Below are positions 25,766 to 36,512 of a DNA stretch of 64,000 bases, piece by piece. Source of the stretch: Anthoceros angustus (Eukaryota; Streptophyta; Anthocerotopsida; Anthocerotales; Anthocerotaceae). Under the pieces are notes generated by a model. The model saw only the letters and a list, made by a program, of their open reading frames with translations, did not search any database and was not told where the DNA came from. Position 1 is the first letter of the stretch, and each line of letters starts with the position of its first letter. Where the stretch lies: positions 682,001 to 746,000 of the forward strand of contig VJWM01000063.1 in the NCBI GenBank assembly GCA_010909165.1. Reading direction: 5' to 3'. Both the position numbers and the translations under genes were made by a program.

Positions 25766-26934
25766 CTAGTCTGTCTTGCTTTCCTCGATGTTTGGGCCAG
25801 CAGAGGAGTTCTGCGTGGACGGGGAAGGAGTCGGAGAAGAGGAGTCTTGCCTCGGGTTCAAGGCAAGCTGCAGGGAATATAGAGTGAGTCCTACCGAGTT
25901 GGCAGCGAACACGAATGTTGACAAGTAGCATAGCCCGTTGATTATGGTCCTGCAAGCAAACACAGCATATCCACATGTTTGGATGCCTCAACCCCCACTT
26001 GGGGAAAACAAGAAAGACACTTGCAGAGGAACAGATGATTCCAGATGTTACCTTACAGTCACAGTGATGTTCCTAACCTGCAGGGGAAGGGACGGCACAC
26101 GGAGAGTGAGATAGGATTGAATCCATGAATCCATGCAAGCATTTTTTCCTGTGCATTCTTCCACACCATCGTTACATAACATCGTCACAGAAAAGAAGGA
26201 GAAGCCATGATTTGTGAGTACCGAGTAGTTGGGAGAGACGGCCTGCCCTGCAAATGATGCCTCCACGGTGATAGCGAACTGGTAGAGCAGGAAGGCGATG
26301 GCACCGGCCACCACGGCACCAGACAGGGTCTGGAGAGCGGAGGGAGGCGGGGCTTCGATTTCCGGCTCCTGCTGGAGGCTCAGGAGGGCAGCTCGCCTGG
26401 CATCCTCTGCTCGCTGCGCGCCTGAGGAGCGGAATTGCTGGATGCAAGGACAGGCACACGCACAGGGTGAAGTCAGAAGGGCGGAAGAGTAGCAGAGAAG
26501 GAAGGCAAGGGAGACCCGGAGGGAGCATCTCGCACCAATTCCTTGGCCCGCTTCAGACGCTTTTGCACAGCCCGGAAGAGCAGGAATGCGAGCACTCCCG
26601 TGAGGGCGAAGCTGGCTCCGATTTGGAGAGGGGAGAACTCGGAAACGTTGGCCAGAGGGTCGAACTCCAGCTCCGGGGGCAGCTCCACGGGGCCCTCCTC
26701 CACGGCGAGGCTGGCGATGGCGTCAGCAAGCTGCATGAGCTCGGTGGGTATGGCCTTCGCTGTCTGCAACCGTTGGCTGCTCGACGCCCTCCTGCTCCAG
26801 GGACGGGAAGGGAATGGCGACGTCTGTAACATAGAACAGCCCCCCACTTTGCTGCCCCATTCCGTCCTCCTGGCGCTTCTTCCTGTTCCCGGGAATTGCA
26901 ACTGACTGCAGACTGTACATGCGGCAGCAGCCAT
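25766..26934 (-). CDS. DUF3082-type plastid membrane protein
   Basis: Four exons on the minus strand: 26934-26536, 26437-26222, 26077-26052 and 25949-25766. They join in phase to 274 residues. The N-terminus (MAAAACTVCSQLQFPGTGRS) is a likely chloroplast transit peptide. One membrane helix lies near residues 103-122 (LQIGASFALTGVLAFLLF), a second near 165-185 (SGAVVAGAIAFLLYQFAITV), and a third in the last exon (NGLCYLSTFVFAANSVGLTL). The two C-terminal helices resemble the DUF3082 domain of cyanobacterial and plastid proteins; no biochemical role is known to me. The third exon is only 26 nt. The Pro/Ser-rich tail ends KTD. Its start faces the PPR gene, 785 bp away. Family assignment is from memory of the domain, so moderate confidence. 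Confidence 0.68.
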
Positions 26935-27719
26935 CCTGAGACTGTGGCTGAGCCTGAGCGCCTCAGCGGAAATACGTTTGTTTCAGGAGATGGGTCTGGA
27001 ATTCCGGTCTTCCCATCCTGGATTAGATAAGCACGAGATTTGCTTCCCGGAGCATGGGAAAGTGATGGGTGGCCTCGAGGCGGAGCAGCGATGACAGGAC
27101 ATGGTCATGTGGGCGGGAACTTGCCGCTCTTCTGGCTGCAGCTTGGGAGGTGCAGTCCCTGCTCTCGTGTGGAAGCGTGGTGCAGGCGGCTGTCGGGATT
27201 GCGGGGCTCGGTTGAGTCCCGTGAATTTGTGGGTAAGCGCAGAGTTAAGTTGGGTCGTCATGCAGTTTAGGATTGGAGAGATGCTCATGTGTTCAGATGG
27301 CTTGCAGGCAGCAGCACTGCGGGGAAGGAGATGCTGGGAAAGTTGCAGGAGGAGCCTTGCGAAGATGGCTGCAGTGAGGTAAAAAAGAAAAGAAAAGATT
27401 GTGGGCTGTCTGTTTGGCAGAGCTGGGTGCTGGTGATTTGCAGTTTGCAGAATGACCTCTGGTGATCATCACAGAGCAACCTCAAGCATTCGGGACTATT
27501 GCACAGGACAGCAAAAGCACACGAAACAGCTGCTCCTCGTTGGCTTAACCCTTGTTGGGAGGGGGAATTGTACTCTACGGGTGGCAGATGTTCTGAAGGA
27601 TTGGTCCTAGGGGCTGGTAGCTCAGAAAGGTACTTGGCATATTCTGAGCCTGTGGCGATTATGCTGTGCCAAGTTCAGTGGGGTGGTTCTCTGACTCTTG
27701 ATTGTCTAGATTGGCAGGT
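26935..27719. promoter_or_regulatory. shared upstream region, DUF3082 gene / PPR gene
   Basis: The DUF3082 gene starts leftwards at 26934 and the PPR frame starts rightwards at 27720, so this 785-bp interval must hold both promoters and 5' UTRs. A possible upstream exon for the PPR gene cannot be excluded. No promoter element was identified with confidence. Confidence 0.4.
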
Positions 27720-30149
27720 ATGCTTGAATCTGGAGCATGGAATGATCTCTGTGAAGAAGGACATCTTCATGAGGCCTTCCTAGTGCTGGACAAACTGAGC
27801 CGGCATGGCACCTTCGTTGCCAGAGCCACCTTGTATCGGATTCTGAAGGAGTGCATTTCGAAGAAGGACTTGGTTGTCGGAAGACTCGTGCATGCTCTTT
27901 GTATTAGAGTAGGGTACGAGTTGAATCCGTTTCTGGGGAACCATATCATCCGTATGTATGCTTCCAACGGGAGTTTGTTGGAAGCAAAGGAAGTGTTCAG
28001 CAGACTGCCGGCACCTAATGCGTTTGTTTGGGCTGCAATTATATCAGCACACTGTGAGCATGGGCGGGCCATGGAGGCCATTGATCTGTATTGGCAGATG
28101 CGACAATCTGCCGTGGAGCCACATTCTTATGTCTTTGTTGCTGTGCTCAAGGCATGCGCAAGTGCGGTAGACCTTGGTGCAGGCAGGCTGGTCCATAGTG
28201 ACGTGATAGACAGTGGATTGGAGTTGAACCTGCATGTTGGAAGCGCCCTTGTGGACATGTACTGCAAATGCGGCAGCTTGGCGGATGCTCGCAGTGTGTT
28301 TGAAAGATTGCCCACTCGGGACGTGGTGACATGGAGTGCCCTCATTGCAGGTTATTCACAGCATGGTCTGGGTAAAGAAGCCCTTGTGTTATATGAGCGG
28401 ATGCACCAAGAGAAGCTACCAGCAAATGATGTTACCTATACTAGCATCTTAAAAGCCTGTGGCAGCATTGGAGCCGTACAGGAGGGCAGACGGATCCATG
28501 CTGAGATAGAGAAGCGCAAAGTGGAAGCAGATATCTATGTCTCCAATGCCCTCCTTGACATGTATTGCAAATGTGGAAGCTTTGCAGATGCACGCAGAGT
28601 GTTTGATAGGCTGCCAAGCAAAGATGTGGTGACATGGAATGCCATGATTGCAGGATGTGCTCAGCATGGGCTGGACCAGGAAGCCCTGGAACTTTATAGC
28701 CAAATGCAAGATGGTGGTCTGATGCCAGATAGTGTTACCTTCGTGAGCGTCCTGAAAGGTTGTACCAACTTGTGTGACATTAAACAGGGTAAGGTGGTCC
28801 ATGCACGGATCTCAGACAGTGGGTTAGAGTCAGATGCGTTTGTAGGGAGTGCACTGGTAGGCATGTATGCGAAATGTGGGAGCTTGGAGGAAGCTTGCAG
28901 CGTCTTCGACAGACTGCATACAAGGAATCTGGTGACATGGAATGCTATGATCGGAGGATATGCTCAGCAAGGACTTGGTGAGCAAGCTCTCAAACTCTTT
29001 GAGAGTATGCAAGGGGAAGGTGCAGTGCCAGATACCTTCACCCTCGTGAGCGTTCTAAAAGCATGTGGGAGTAGCGCAGCCATAGCACAGGGGAGGCAGA
29101 TCCATTCCCAAATAGTGAATGGGAACTGGGATGCAGACGAAATGGTGGGTAATGCTCTGGTTAACATGTATGCTAAATGCGGGAGTATGGAGGAGGCTCA
29201 ACAGGCTTTCAGCAGCCTATCGACGAAAAGTGTTGTGACATGGAATGCGCTGATCAATGGGTATGCACAGCACAATGACTACAAAATGGTAGTGCAATGC
29301 TTTGACAGTATACAAGGCTATGGCATCCAGCCTGATGCTGCCACATATACTTCTCTCCTTGTTGCTTGCAGTCACGTGGGCCTTGTAGAAGAGGGTGAGA
29401 AGTACTTCCGAATCATGTCAGATAAGCACGGCATCAATCCATCAGTTGAGCATTACAACTGCATGGTTGATCTACTTGGCAGGGCAGGTCGCTTACTAGA
29501 GGCCGAGAGTTTGCTGAAATCCATGCCTTTTGGGCCCCAGAGTGTTGGCTTGAGGTCGCTTCTAACTGCGTGCAAGCTGCACCGCAATGTGGAGATTGGA
29601 CGACGCTGCTTTGACCAGCTTGTGAAAATAGAACCTCAACTATCTGCAGGTTACATTCTTATGTCCAACATATACCAGGATGCTGGCCTGATAGATGACT
29701 ACAATTACATAGAATTCCTGAGGAAGGCTGCAGGAGCTCAGACGAAGGCTGCCATGGCAACAATAGAAGTGCAGAACAAGGTGTACGAGTTTGTTGTTGG
29801 AGAGCAGAGAGATGATACCTCTGGTAAGTTGCAAAGCCTGAATTCACGAGCTGCTGGGGAAGATGATCCGGTTACACAGTCAGTGGCACGTTCTTACCAG
29901 ATGCAAGATGGTAAGAAGATGCAAGATGCCCTCTGTGGACACGCAGAGAAACTGGCTTTAGCCTTCGGACTGCTCAACACACCTCAAAACTCGACCCTTG
30001 TTGTGACGAAGAATCTGCGAATGTGCAGTGACTGTCACAGGGGCACTAAGGTCATCTCCAGAATTGAGAGACGAGAGATAATTGTTGCAGACGAGCATCG
30101 TGTGCATCACTTCAAGGATGGGGTGTGCTCCTGTGGAGATTACGGATGA
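27720..30149 (+). CDS. PLS-class pentatricopeptide repeat protein with DYW-like deaminase domain
   Basis: An intronless frame of 809 residues from the first in-frame ATG (27720). It consists of long-type PPR triplets with the usual blocks NALLDMYCKCGS, ARRVFDRLPSKDVVTWNAMI and GYAQ(Q/H)GL.EEAL. Such proteins bind organelle transcripts in a base-specific way and direct C-to-U editing. After the last repeats come E/E+-like sequence (VYEFVVGEQRDD) and a DYW-type domain. It keeps the deaminase zinc and catalytic signature HAEKLA at about 29941-29958 and CSDC near 30025-30036, plus the terminal HHFKDGVCSCGDY. The final residue is Gly, not Trp (DYG instead of DYW), and the stretch before HAEK is shorter and more divergent than usual. 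No targeting peptide is obvious from this start, so an upstream exon or start may exist. The repeat wording resembles fern and other seed-free plant PPR families. Confidence 0.9.
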   Translation: MLESGAWNDLCEEGHLHEAFLVLDKLSRHGTFVARATLYRILKECISKKDLVVGRLVHALCIRVGYELNPFLGNHIIRMYASNGSLLEAKEVFSRLPAPNAFVWAAIISAHCEHGRAMEAIDLYWQMRQSAVEPHSYVFVAVLKACASAVDLGAGRLVHSDVIDSGLELNLHVGSALVDMYCKCGSLADARSVFERLPTRDVVTWSALIAGYSQHGLGKEALVLYERMHQEKLPANDVTYTSILKACGSIGAVQEGRRIHAEIEKRKVEADIYVSNALLDMYCKCGSFADARRVFDRLPSKDVVTWNAMIAGCAQHGLDQEALELYSQMQDGGLMPDSVTFVSVLKGCTNLCDIKQGKVVHARISDSGLESDAFVGSALVGMYAKCGSLEEACSVFDRLHTRNLVTWNAMIGGYAQQGLGEQALKLFESMQGEGAVPDTFTLVSVLKACGSSAAIAQGRQIHSQIVNGNWDADEMVGNALVNMYAKCGSMEEAQQAFSSLSTKSVVTWNALINGYAQHNDYKMVVQCFDSIQGYGIQPDAATYTSLLVACSHVGLVEEGEKYFRIMSDKHGINPSVEHYNCMVDLLGRAGRLLEAESLLKSMPFGPQSVGLRSLLTACKLHRNVEIGRRCFDQLVKIEPQLSAGYILMSNIYQDAGLIDDYNYIEFLRKAAGAQTKAAMATIEVQNKVYEFVVGEQRDDTSGKLQSLNSRAAGEDDPVTQSVARSYQMQDGKKMQDALCGHAEKLALAFGLLNTPQNSTLVVTKNLRMCSDCHRGTKVISRIERREIIVADEHRVHHFKDGVCSCGDYG

Positions 30150-30468
30150 CCGTTGATGCCAATTGCTCCTTGGGCCTTTTTGGAATGTAAGGCAAGAAGC
30201 ATTCTCTAACCTGTCTTCAAAGACGACAAGTGAGATCGCCAGCGAAGGACACCACAAACGCAACAAGCATGTCCAACGTGGATAATCTGCTTGAATGCAG
30301 CGAGCCATGCAAATGCAATCTCGGTTAATCGATTGACGTTTGGAAGCATAGGCTATCCTTGAGATGTAAGAAGAGACATCCGTTGGCGGTGTTGCAACAA
30401 CGTATCTAAAGAAAGAGTCCCGTTGTTGTGTAGCGAACATGTGATTGTGTCTGCAACTTTGGGACACC

Positions 30469-31689
30469 ATGGCTTTGTTTGCAAGCATCTGCCCGCCGTG
30501 TGCCCTTGCCTCCATCAAACCCACTCACCATGCCGCAGCCGCTCCTCCGCCATCTCCCAGATGGTGGTCAGAGGCCAAGGGCTGGGCAGGAGCAGGGCGG
30601 GGACGTGGAGACACGGGCACCAGCAGAAGGCAGTTGCTGCTGCTGGCAACCCTCCTGCTGGGTGCACCTGAATCTGCAGTAGCTAAACAGCCGCCGGTGG
30701 TGGAAGAGCCTGCCACACCTAGGTGAGCTAGAGGCAGCCTGGAAGTGGGTGACATGAGTAGAGGATTGCATTGCATTTCAGGACTCAACATTGCATGGGC
30801 ACCATGTCCTTGGGCAGATTCCGGAAGACCCCCAGCGGAGTAAAAATACAAGGTGGTTCTGTTGCTTGCATGACTCCATTTCAGCCTAGCGCTGATCTGA
30901 GACCCGCCAAGACTGACTTTTTCGCGATTGGGTTGCTCAGATATCCTGGAAGGGGCCGGACCAGAGGCAAATGCAGGAGACGTGCTGGAATTCAACTACG
31001 TCCTCAGGCGTGCTAATGGGTACTACGTGTTCAGGTAAGAATCATCATCATCCCACTTCTTGTTTGCCAGCAGGGAGCAGGGAGCAGGGAGCAGGTAGCT
31101 GTGCAAGTGCATGGCTTAACTGCCTGGAACACGGCATGCAGCACCATCGACCAGTTCAGTGGGTCTAGTGAACCGGTGGTTCTGCCATTGGGTCAGGGCA
31201 AGGTGCGAATCCCTTCTCCCTTCTTCCTTCTGAGTCTCCTTTTCTTCTTCCACTAGCACCTGCTAACGTTCATAATGCAGATCATTTCGGGCTTGGAAGA
31301 AGTACTCTTGGGAATGAAGCCTGGAGGTAGGTGTGCTTGTACTTGTGAAATCCCTGGACTGTCACATGCTGTTCAATGAGAGCAAAAAACTGCATTTGCA
31401 TTTGCAACTGGCCTGTGCCTGTGCCTGCCACAGGAAAGAGGAGGGCATTGGTACCTCCAGATGTGGGCTATACAGACGTGAGTCTTGAGCCCCAGCCACA
31501 AGATGTAAGTAGGTGTATGCTTCCTTCTTTCCTCACTTTCCCAACATTCCCACCTTCTTCACTAAACTTCCCCTCCATTCCATTGCCGTGGCCGTTGCCG
31601 TTGCCATGCAGTTCGGCCCTCGAAGGAGCCTCTTCTCTCATGCTAAAGAGCCCCTGGTATTCGAAGTTCAGCTGATTAGGATCAAATAG
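30469..31689 (+). CDS. FKBP-type peptidyl-prolyl isomerase, probable thylakoid lumen
   Basis: Seven exons (30469-30722, 30782-30852, 30941-31034, 31142-31202, 31281-31326, 31434-31504, 31612-31689) join in phase to 224 residues with GT/AG borders throughout. The N-terminus reads as a two-part lumen signal: a transit region followed by a twin-arginine-like segment (SRRQLLLLATLLLG) and an Ala-X-Ala cleavage site (SAVA). The rest is one FKBP domain: FRKTPSGVKIQDILEGAGPE, FNYVLRRANGYYVF, STIDQFSGSSEPVVLPLG, IISGLEEVLLGMKPGGKRRA, LVPPDVGYTDVSLEPQPQD, SLFSHAKEPLVFEVQLIRIK. It is closest in my memory to the plant FKBP16-type lumenal proteins, but the exact paralogue is not certain. Several residues typical of active isomerases are replaced in this group, so it may be structural or regulatory. 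A decayed tandem copy follows. Confidence 0.85.
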
Positions 31690-32049
31690 ATCAAATAGAC
31701 TGGCTAGCTGGCTTCCGTTGTTCCAAGAAAGCAGATATGGTGAGCTTGAATCTGATTCCTATCACCATGTCATTTCCATCACACTGGGTTTGTCCCTGGG
31801 ATGGCCGCTCGTTGGTTTCCCTGGTGCGAGTTACATGTGCGACCCCTGCCTCAATCAGTTCCAAATATCACTGACACAAACAACAATGCTCCTTGGGAGC
31901 AGCAGCATTATTCTGTACCAGACACGCTTCATAGCAAAGGCATCCAAGATCCTAGATCCACGCGCATGTGTCCTCCCGTCCCGTCATCTCCTGCACATGA
32001 AAGAAGATAAACCACCCCACTGATCACACCTATTCACAACGCCGGGTGG

Positions 32050-33145
32050 AGGAGCTAAGGGCGGGGCAGGAGCAGGAACGGGAGGTGGAGACAAGGGCAC
32101 AAGCAGAAGGAAGCTGCTGCGGCTGGCAACTCTCCTGCTGGGTGCACCCGAAAATCTGGACTAGCTAAACAGCCGCCGACGATGGAAGAGCCTGCCAAAG
32201 CAAAGTGAGCTGGAGGCAGCCTGAAATTGGCATGGCATTCCATTGCAGGCTGTCTGAACATTGCATGGCCATCATGTCCTTGGACAGATTCCGGAAGACC
32301 GCCAGCGGAGTGGAAATACAAGGTGGTGCTGAAGCCCGCATGAATCCAATCCAGCCTAGCGCTGTTCTCAGACCCGCCAAGACTGACTTTGTTGCGATTA
32401 AGCTGCTCAGAATTTCGGGTAGGGGCAGGGCCAGAGGCAAATGCAGGAGATATGCTGGAATTCGACTATACCATCAGGCTTGCCGATGGGGTACCCGTGT
32501 ATGGGTGAAGAATCATCCTCCCACCTCTTGTTTGCTAGCAGCGAGCAGTTAATAGGTAGCTGTGCAAGTGAAACTTGACTGCCTGGAACACGGCATGCAG
32601 CACCATGAACTTCTTGGGGGGGCCTGATGAACCGGTGGTTCTGCTTTTGGGTCAGGGAAAGGTGGAAATCCCTTCTCCCTTCCTTCAGAATCTCTTCTTC
32701 TTCCACTAGCATCTGCTAACATTCGTCATGCAGATCGTTTCGGGGTTGGAAGAAGCTCTCATGGGAATGAAGCCTGGAGGTAGGTCTACTTGTGAAATCC
32801 ATGGACTACCACATGCTGTTCCAGTTGAGCTTGGTCCGTCAGGTCATGAGGGCATGAAACATCGTTCACATTTGCAACTGGCCTGTGCCACAGGAAATAG
32901 GAGAGTGTTGGTACCTCCAGATGTGGGCTACACTGACACGAGTCTTGAGCCCCAGCCACAAACTTCCATTCTTCCCCACTTTCAAAACATTCCTTCCTTC
33001 CTCACAAAACTTCCCCTCCATTCTCATTGCTGTGGCCGTTGCCATGCAGAATTTTGCTCGGGAGAGACTCCGCGAGCATGTTAAAGAGCCCCTGGCATTC
33101 CTAGTCCGGCTGGTTAGCATCAAAGAAGATCAAATGGACTGACTA
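32050..33145 (+). pseudogene. decayed tandem copy of the FKBP gene
   Basis: Sequence collinear with the FKBP gene, exon by exon, including the introns and 3' flank. Breaks: no start codon or transit-peptide head corresponding to the intact gene; a 2-base length change in exon 1 (near 32150) that brings a stop (GACTAG); and loss of the donor after exon 6, where the bases matching GATGTAAGTAGGTGTATG are absent near 32963. Later exons remain partly open (FRKTASGVEIQ; AGPEANAGDMLEFDYTIRLA; IVSGLEEALMGMKPGG; VLVPPDVGYTDTSLEPQPQ). Substitutions are spread throughout, so this duplication is older than the near-identical arrays elsewhere in the window. It could be transcribed, but a full FKBP cannot be made as written. 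Confidence 0.8.
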
Positions 33146-33523
33146 GCTAGCTTCCTTTGTTCCAACAACGCAGATATTGTGAGCTTGAATATGATTCCCA
33201 CCACATTCTCATTTGATCACACCCGGTTGATCCTTGGAATGGGGCGGGCTGGTTTCTTCGTGCGAGATTGGTTTCTACGTGCCAGATTTGTTTTCTCATG
33301 CAAGCTCTTCAGGCTCGAAAGCTTAGTCAAGTTCATCCAATACCAAAACTCACGGACGTATTCGTTTGGAGTAGCATCACATCAGACAAAGCTCATGAGC
33401 TCATGCGCATAAGAGAAGATAAGCATTCTTGTCGTCCAGCTCCTGGTCCAACTGTCTTCACTCTTTCTCCAAATTCTTCCCCTCCTGCGGCTTGCCTTGG
33501 ATGCTGTAAACCGCAGACGTTCA

Positions 33524-34180
33524 ATGAGGACGCCATGCGGAGCCTTGGCCACAGGGAGCCTGTGTATGGCGGCCGCGCCGAGGCCCTACCTAGCCTGCTC
33601 CGACAGAAGCCGGAAGCTTCCCAGCTGCCACGCAATTCCGGCCTTGGCCTGCGGGATGCTCAAGCTCGGGAACAATGTACGAGGAGATAGGATCGGGATC
33701 CCCCGGGCGGGGGCCGGGGCTACCGCGCTCTTCAGCAGGAGCGACAGCGAGCTGGACGAACAAGGACTGGAGGTGCACACGGCTGTGGACGACTTAGATC
33801 TGGACCAGCTCAACACGCTCTTCGTCAGGGTAGGATTTCCAAGGCGGCAGAAGGAGAAGCTGGCCAAAGCACTGGACCATACCCTGGCTTTGGTATGGCT
33901 GGGGGAGGTCAGGTCCAAGCAGCTGGTGGCCTTCGCCAGGGCCACGGGAGACCACGTCTTCAATGCCGTCATCTGGGACGTGGTTGTGGATCCCTCCTAC
34001 CAGGGAATCGGGTTAGGGAAGGTGGTGATGGAGCGGCTCATGTCGCAGCTGATCGCCAGAGGCATCAGCAACATTGCTCTGTACGCGGAGCCTAACGTCG
34101 TTTCCTTCTACAAGCCCCTCGGCTTCGTGCCTGATCCTGATGGCATCCGCGCCATGGCCTACTCTCGCCGACCAAGGTAG
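33524..34180 (+). CDS. plastid GNAT-family N-acetyltransferase (GNAT1/NSI-like)
   Basis: A single-exon frame of 218 residues from ATG 33524; a later ATG at 33566 gives 204 residues and a cleaner transit peptide (MAAAPRPYLACSDRSRKLPS). The mature part matches plant plastid GNATs: FVRVGFPRRQKEKLAKAL, LVAFARATGDHVFNAVIWDV, VVDPSYQGIGLGKVVMERLM, GISNIALYAEPNVVSFYKPL, GFVPDPDGIRAM. The acetyl-CoA binding signature Q/R-X-X-G-X-G/A is QGIGLG. Members of this family acetylate protein N-termini and lysines in the chloroplast; some act in photosynthetic state transitions and some acetylate serotonin. Which substrate applies here cannot be read from the sequence. It converges on CLPR1, with 267 bp between stops. 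Confidence 0.87.
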   Translation: MRTPCGALATGSLCMAAAPRPYLACSDRSRKLPSCHAIPALACGMLKLGNNVRGDRIGIPRAGAGATALFSRSDSELDEQGLEVHTAVDDLDLDQLNTLFVRVGFPRRQKEKLAKALDHTLALVWLGEVRSKQLVAFARATGDHVFNAVIWDVVVDPSYQGIGLGKVVMERLMSQLIARGISNIALYAEPNVVSFYKPLGFVPDPDGIRAMAYSRRPR

Positions 34181-34447
34181 ATGAGTGTCAGCAGAATGTC
34201 TTCCCATTCTTCTTCAGGCTCGGCCTGAGTACAATATAGACATGCATCACACCTTCCAGCTTTTGCTTCATTCAGCTTGGACGGCAAGGCAAACAAACCA
34301 AAAGTATCAACCCTTGCTGGACCTATTCACAAGTAGGTAGGGTAGTAGACTAGCTTTGTCTATTAACACGGCCCTGCAACAACCTGAGATAGAGTAGTGT
34401 ACATTTGTTGCCCATGCGGGTCTTCGGGTCTTGCCCTGCCTCCACCC

Positions 34448-36512
34448 CTAACCGGACATCCTCGGGCCCGCTGGAGCAGCTTGAGGGCCTCCCCGTTGGG
34501 CTCTCATGGCCTTGGATTGGGCAAGCATTTCATCGTAGTTCTGATATCACCATGAGAGAGGGTTAGGAGGAGACGAGGCCAGAAATCGTCACATCCAGTC
34601 CACGTCCAAACAAGTGGAAGAAGAATAACGAGAACTTTTTACCCGTTTCTCCATTGCAACCCCACGGGTTTCGATGACCTTGTCTGCAAGGCCGTAGTCC
34701 ATCGCCTCTTGGGCTCTGAAATATTTCGGTCGTTGGATGTCGTGGGCGATTTGTTCGCGACTCTTTCCGGTACCCTTTGCCAGCAGGTCGATGTAGTAGT
34801 TGGTGTTTGCATCCAACTCCTTGGCCTGAGGACATGTTGTTAGCGGCGGTGCGTTCCTAACCAAGCCCATCAAACACGGAGTGAGTTCAAGTACCTTAAT
34901 CCACATGTCGATTGCAGCGCCACTGGATTGGTTCACCTTCGGTGAGTACAACTTAGCTGCAGACATTGAAGTATGAACCGCTCAAGAGGAGGCTTTACAA
35001 CGCATCACCATACCGAGTCACACAAGAACTGCACTTACTGACGGAATTCGGTTGAACTGCTCTGTAACCCTTCTCTCCAATGGAGAGCAACATGGCGGCT
35101 TGACCGAATGCCATGCCACAGTTCACCGTGTAGACTTTGGACTTGACATACTGCATCCAGCAAGGCGAGTTACGTACTTGCACCAGCCCACAAGATCCAG
35201 ATACATCAGAGGCAGGACACCATTTCTTTCCAGTAGAAACCGCACTTCAGGCAACGTGGACCTGACCATAAATAGACCAGATAGGGCATCTCAGTGCTTG
35301 GTCTGTTTATGATCAGGCACAAGAAAAGAGTGCACATACAGCGATTGTGTCGGCAATGGCGTAGGCTTCGGTTTCAAAGCCAATGCTCTCCCTCTTGTCA
35401 TTCTGCGCAGGTTAACCGAAAAGACATGGTCAGGCATGAGGGGATAGGTCTCCATCCTTTGGAAACAGTCAGAACGTACTTTCCGAGCAACCTCACCTGT
35501 GTTCCAGGTGAATTGATGTAGAAATAGATGGGTTTTGCGGGATTATCAAAATCCAACCACAGCAACTCAGCAATCACAAGCTCAGTGACAGCTGGGACTA
35601 TCTGCACATCAACGCCGGAAACCGTGTTGATGTCGCATGTCGGAACATCAGCACCAATCGAAGCAACATCAAAACGATGAGCACAGCCACTGCAACCACA
35701 ACAATGCATTGCACACACTCTCACCGGCATTCCCAGGTAACAAATCCTTGCATCCAGAAGCAGCGAAGGCAGATCTGGAGGAGCAGTCTTCGGCCTTCCA
35801 TACCCACCACCGCCTCTGTACATGCTCACACTCATGCTCAACCGAGAAGAACTATTCTTCAGCTGGTTAAGATTCCACAACCCAGTCCCTTCTTTGTAAT
35901 TTTTCGCTGACGAAATAGAGTCCTGCATCCATCCCACCATCCAAACCGCTCTCAGCAGGCCACCAAAACCGTCAACCTCCCCTTCCAAACGAATCCAACC
36001 TACCTTCCCACGACACTCACTCTAACAACCCGATACCTCAGTGACGCCTTCAAACTGCTTCCTCATGGGACTGTCCTCCGTCATAAACATGTCCATCTGC
36101 GAGGGAGTCAATCCAAACAGATGTTTCGGAACATTCTGAAAATTCTCCGCCACTGCACACACCCAAACACACAACCAACACATCGTCCTCATCATCGTCA
36201 ACCCCTTCCAACGCCACAAACCAGTCCCCCTCCCCCACGCCCCCAACACCTACATGCTTCATCAAGATTCTCCTGCCGAAATTGCTTGGGAATATGATCA
36301 AACGAAGCCCTGGCCACGGCCACCCGTCCCCTTACAGCCCGCGTGGGGCATCTCTGTGCTACAAAACCCTGCCTTCTTCCCAAAAACGCACTCCCAATCC
36401 CCGCCCCCTCCCCGGCAAACACACTCCTGTACTGCCTGCTCCTGGGCAATCCTAAGCTGGTGCCCACTGTCCCTCCAGCTGCAGAACTCTGCGCAGCCAT
36501 AGCCAAGGCCAT
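34448..36512 (-). CDS. CLPR1: non-catalytic plastid Clp protease core subunit ClpR1
   Basis: Nine exons on the minus strand: 36512-36254, 36152-36037, 35922-35725, 35601-35497, 35402-35340, 35150-35039, 34956-34895, 34825-34643 and 34540-34448. They sum to 1191 nt (396 residues), close to the 387 of Arabidopsis ClpR1. After a transit peptide come blocks specific to ClpR1: SFDHIPKQFRQENLDE, FGLTPSQMDMFMTEDSPMRK, MYRGGGGYGRPKTAPPDLPS, LLLDARICYLGMP, IVPAVTELVIAELLWLDFDN, KPIYFYINSPGTQ, VYTVNCGMAFGQAAMLLSIG, SSGAAIDMWIKAKELDANTN. The catalytic Ser motif (GQAASM in ClpP) reads GQAAML, with no serine, as expected for an R subunit. It sits in the ClpP/R ring of the stromal protease. Start: the first ATG in frame, giving a normal-length transit peptide. 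The exon 1 donor CAT|GTAGGT was chosen because only it keeps phase. Confidence 0.93.

Noticed and set aside
34643-34836. ClpR1 as a degenerate, inactive ClpP pseudogene because the catalytic Ser is missing
   Set aside because: Loss of the catalytic Ser is the defining property of plastid ClpR subunits; all nine exons join in phase and match ClpR1.
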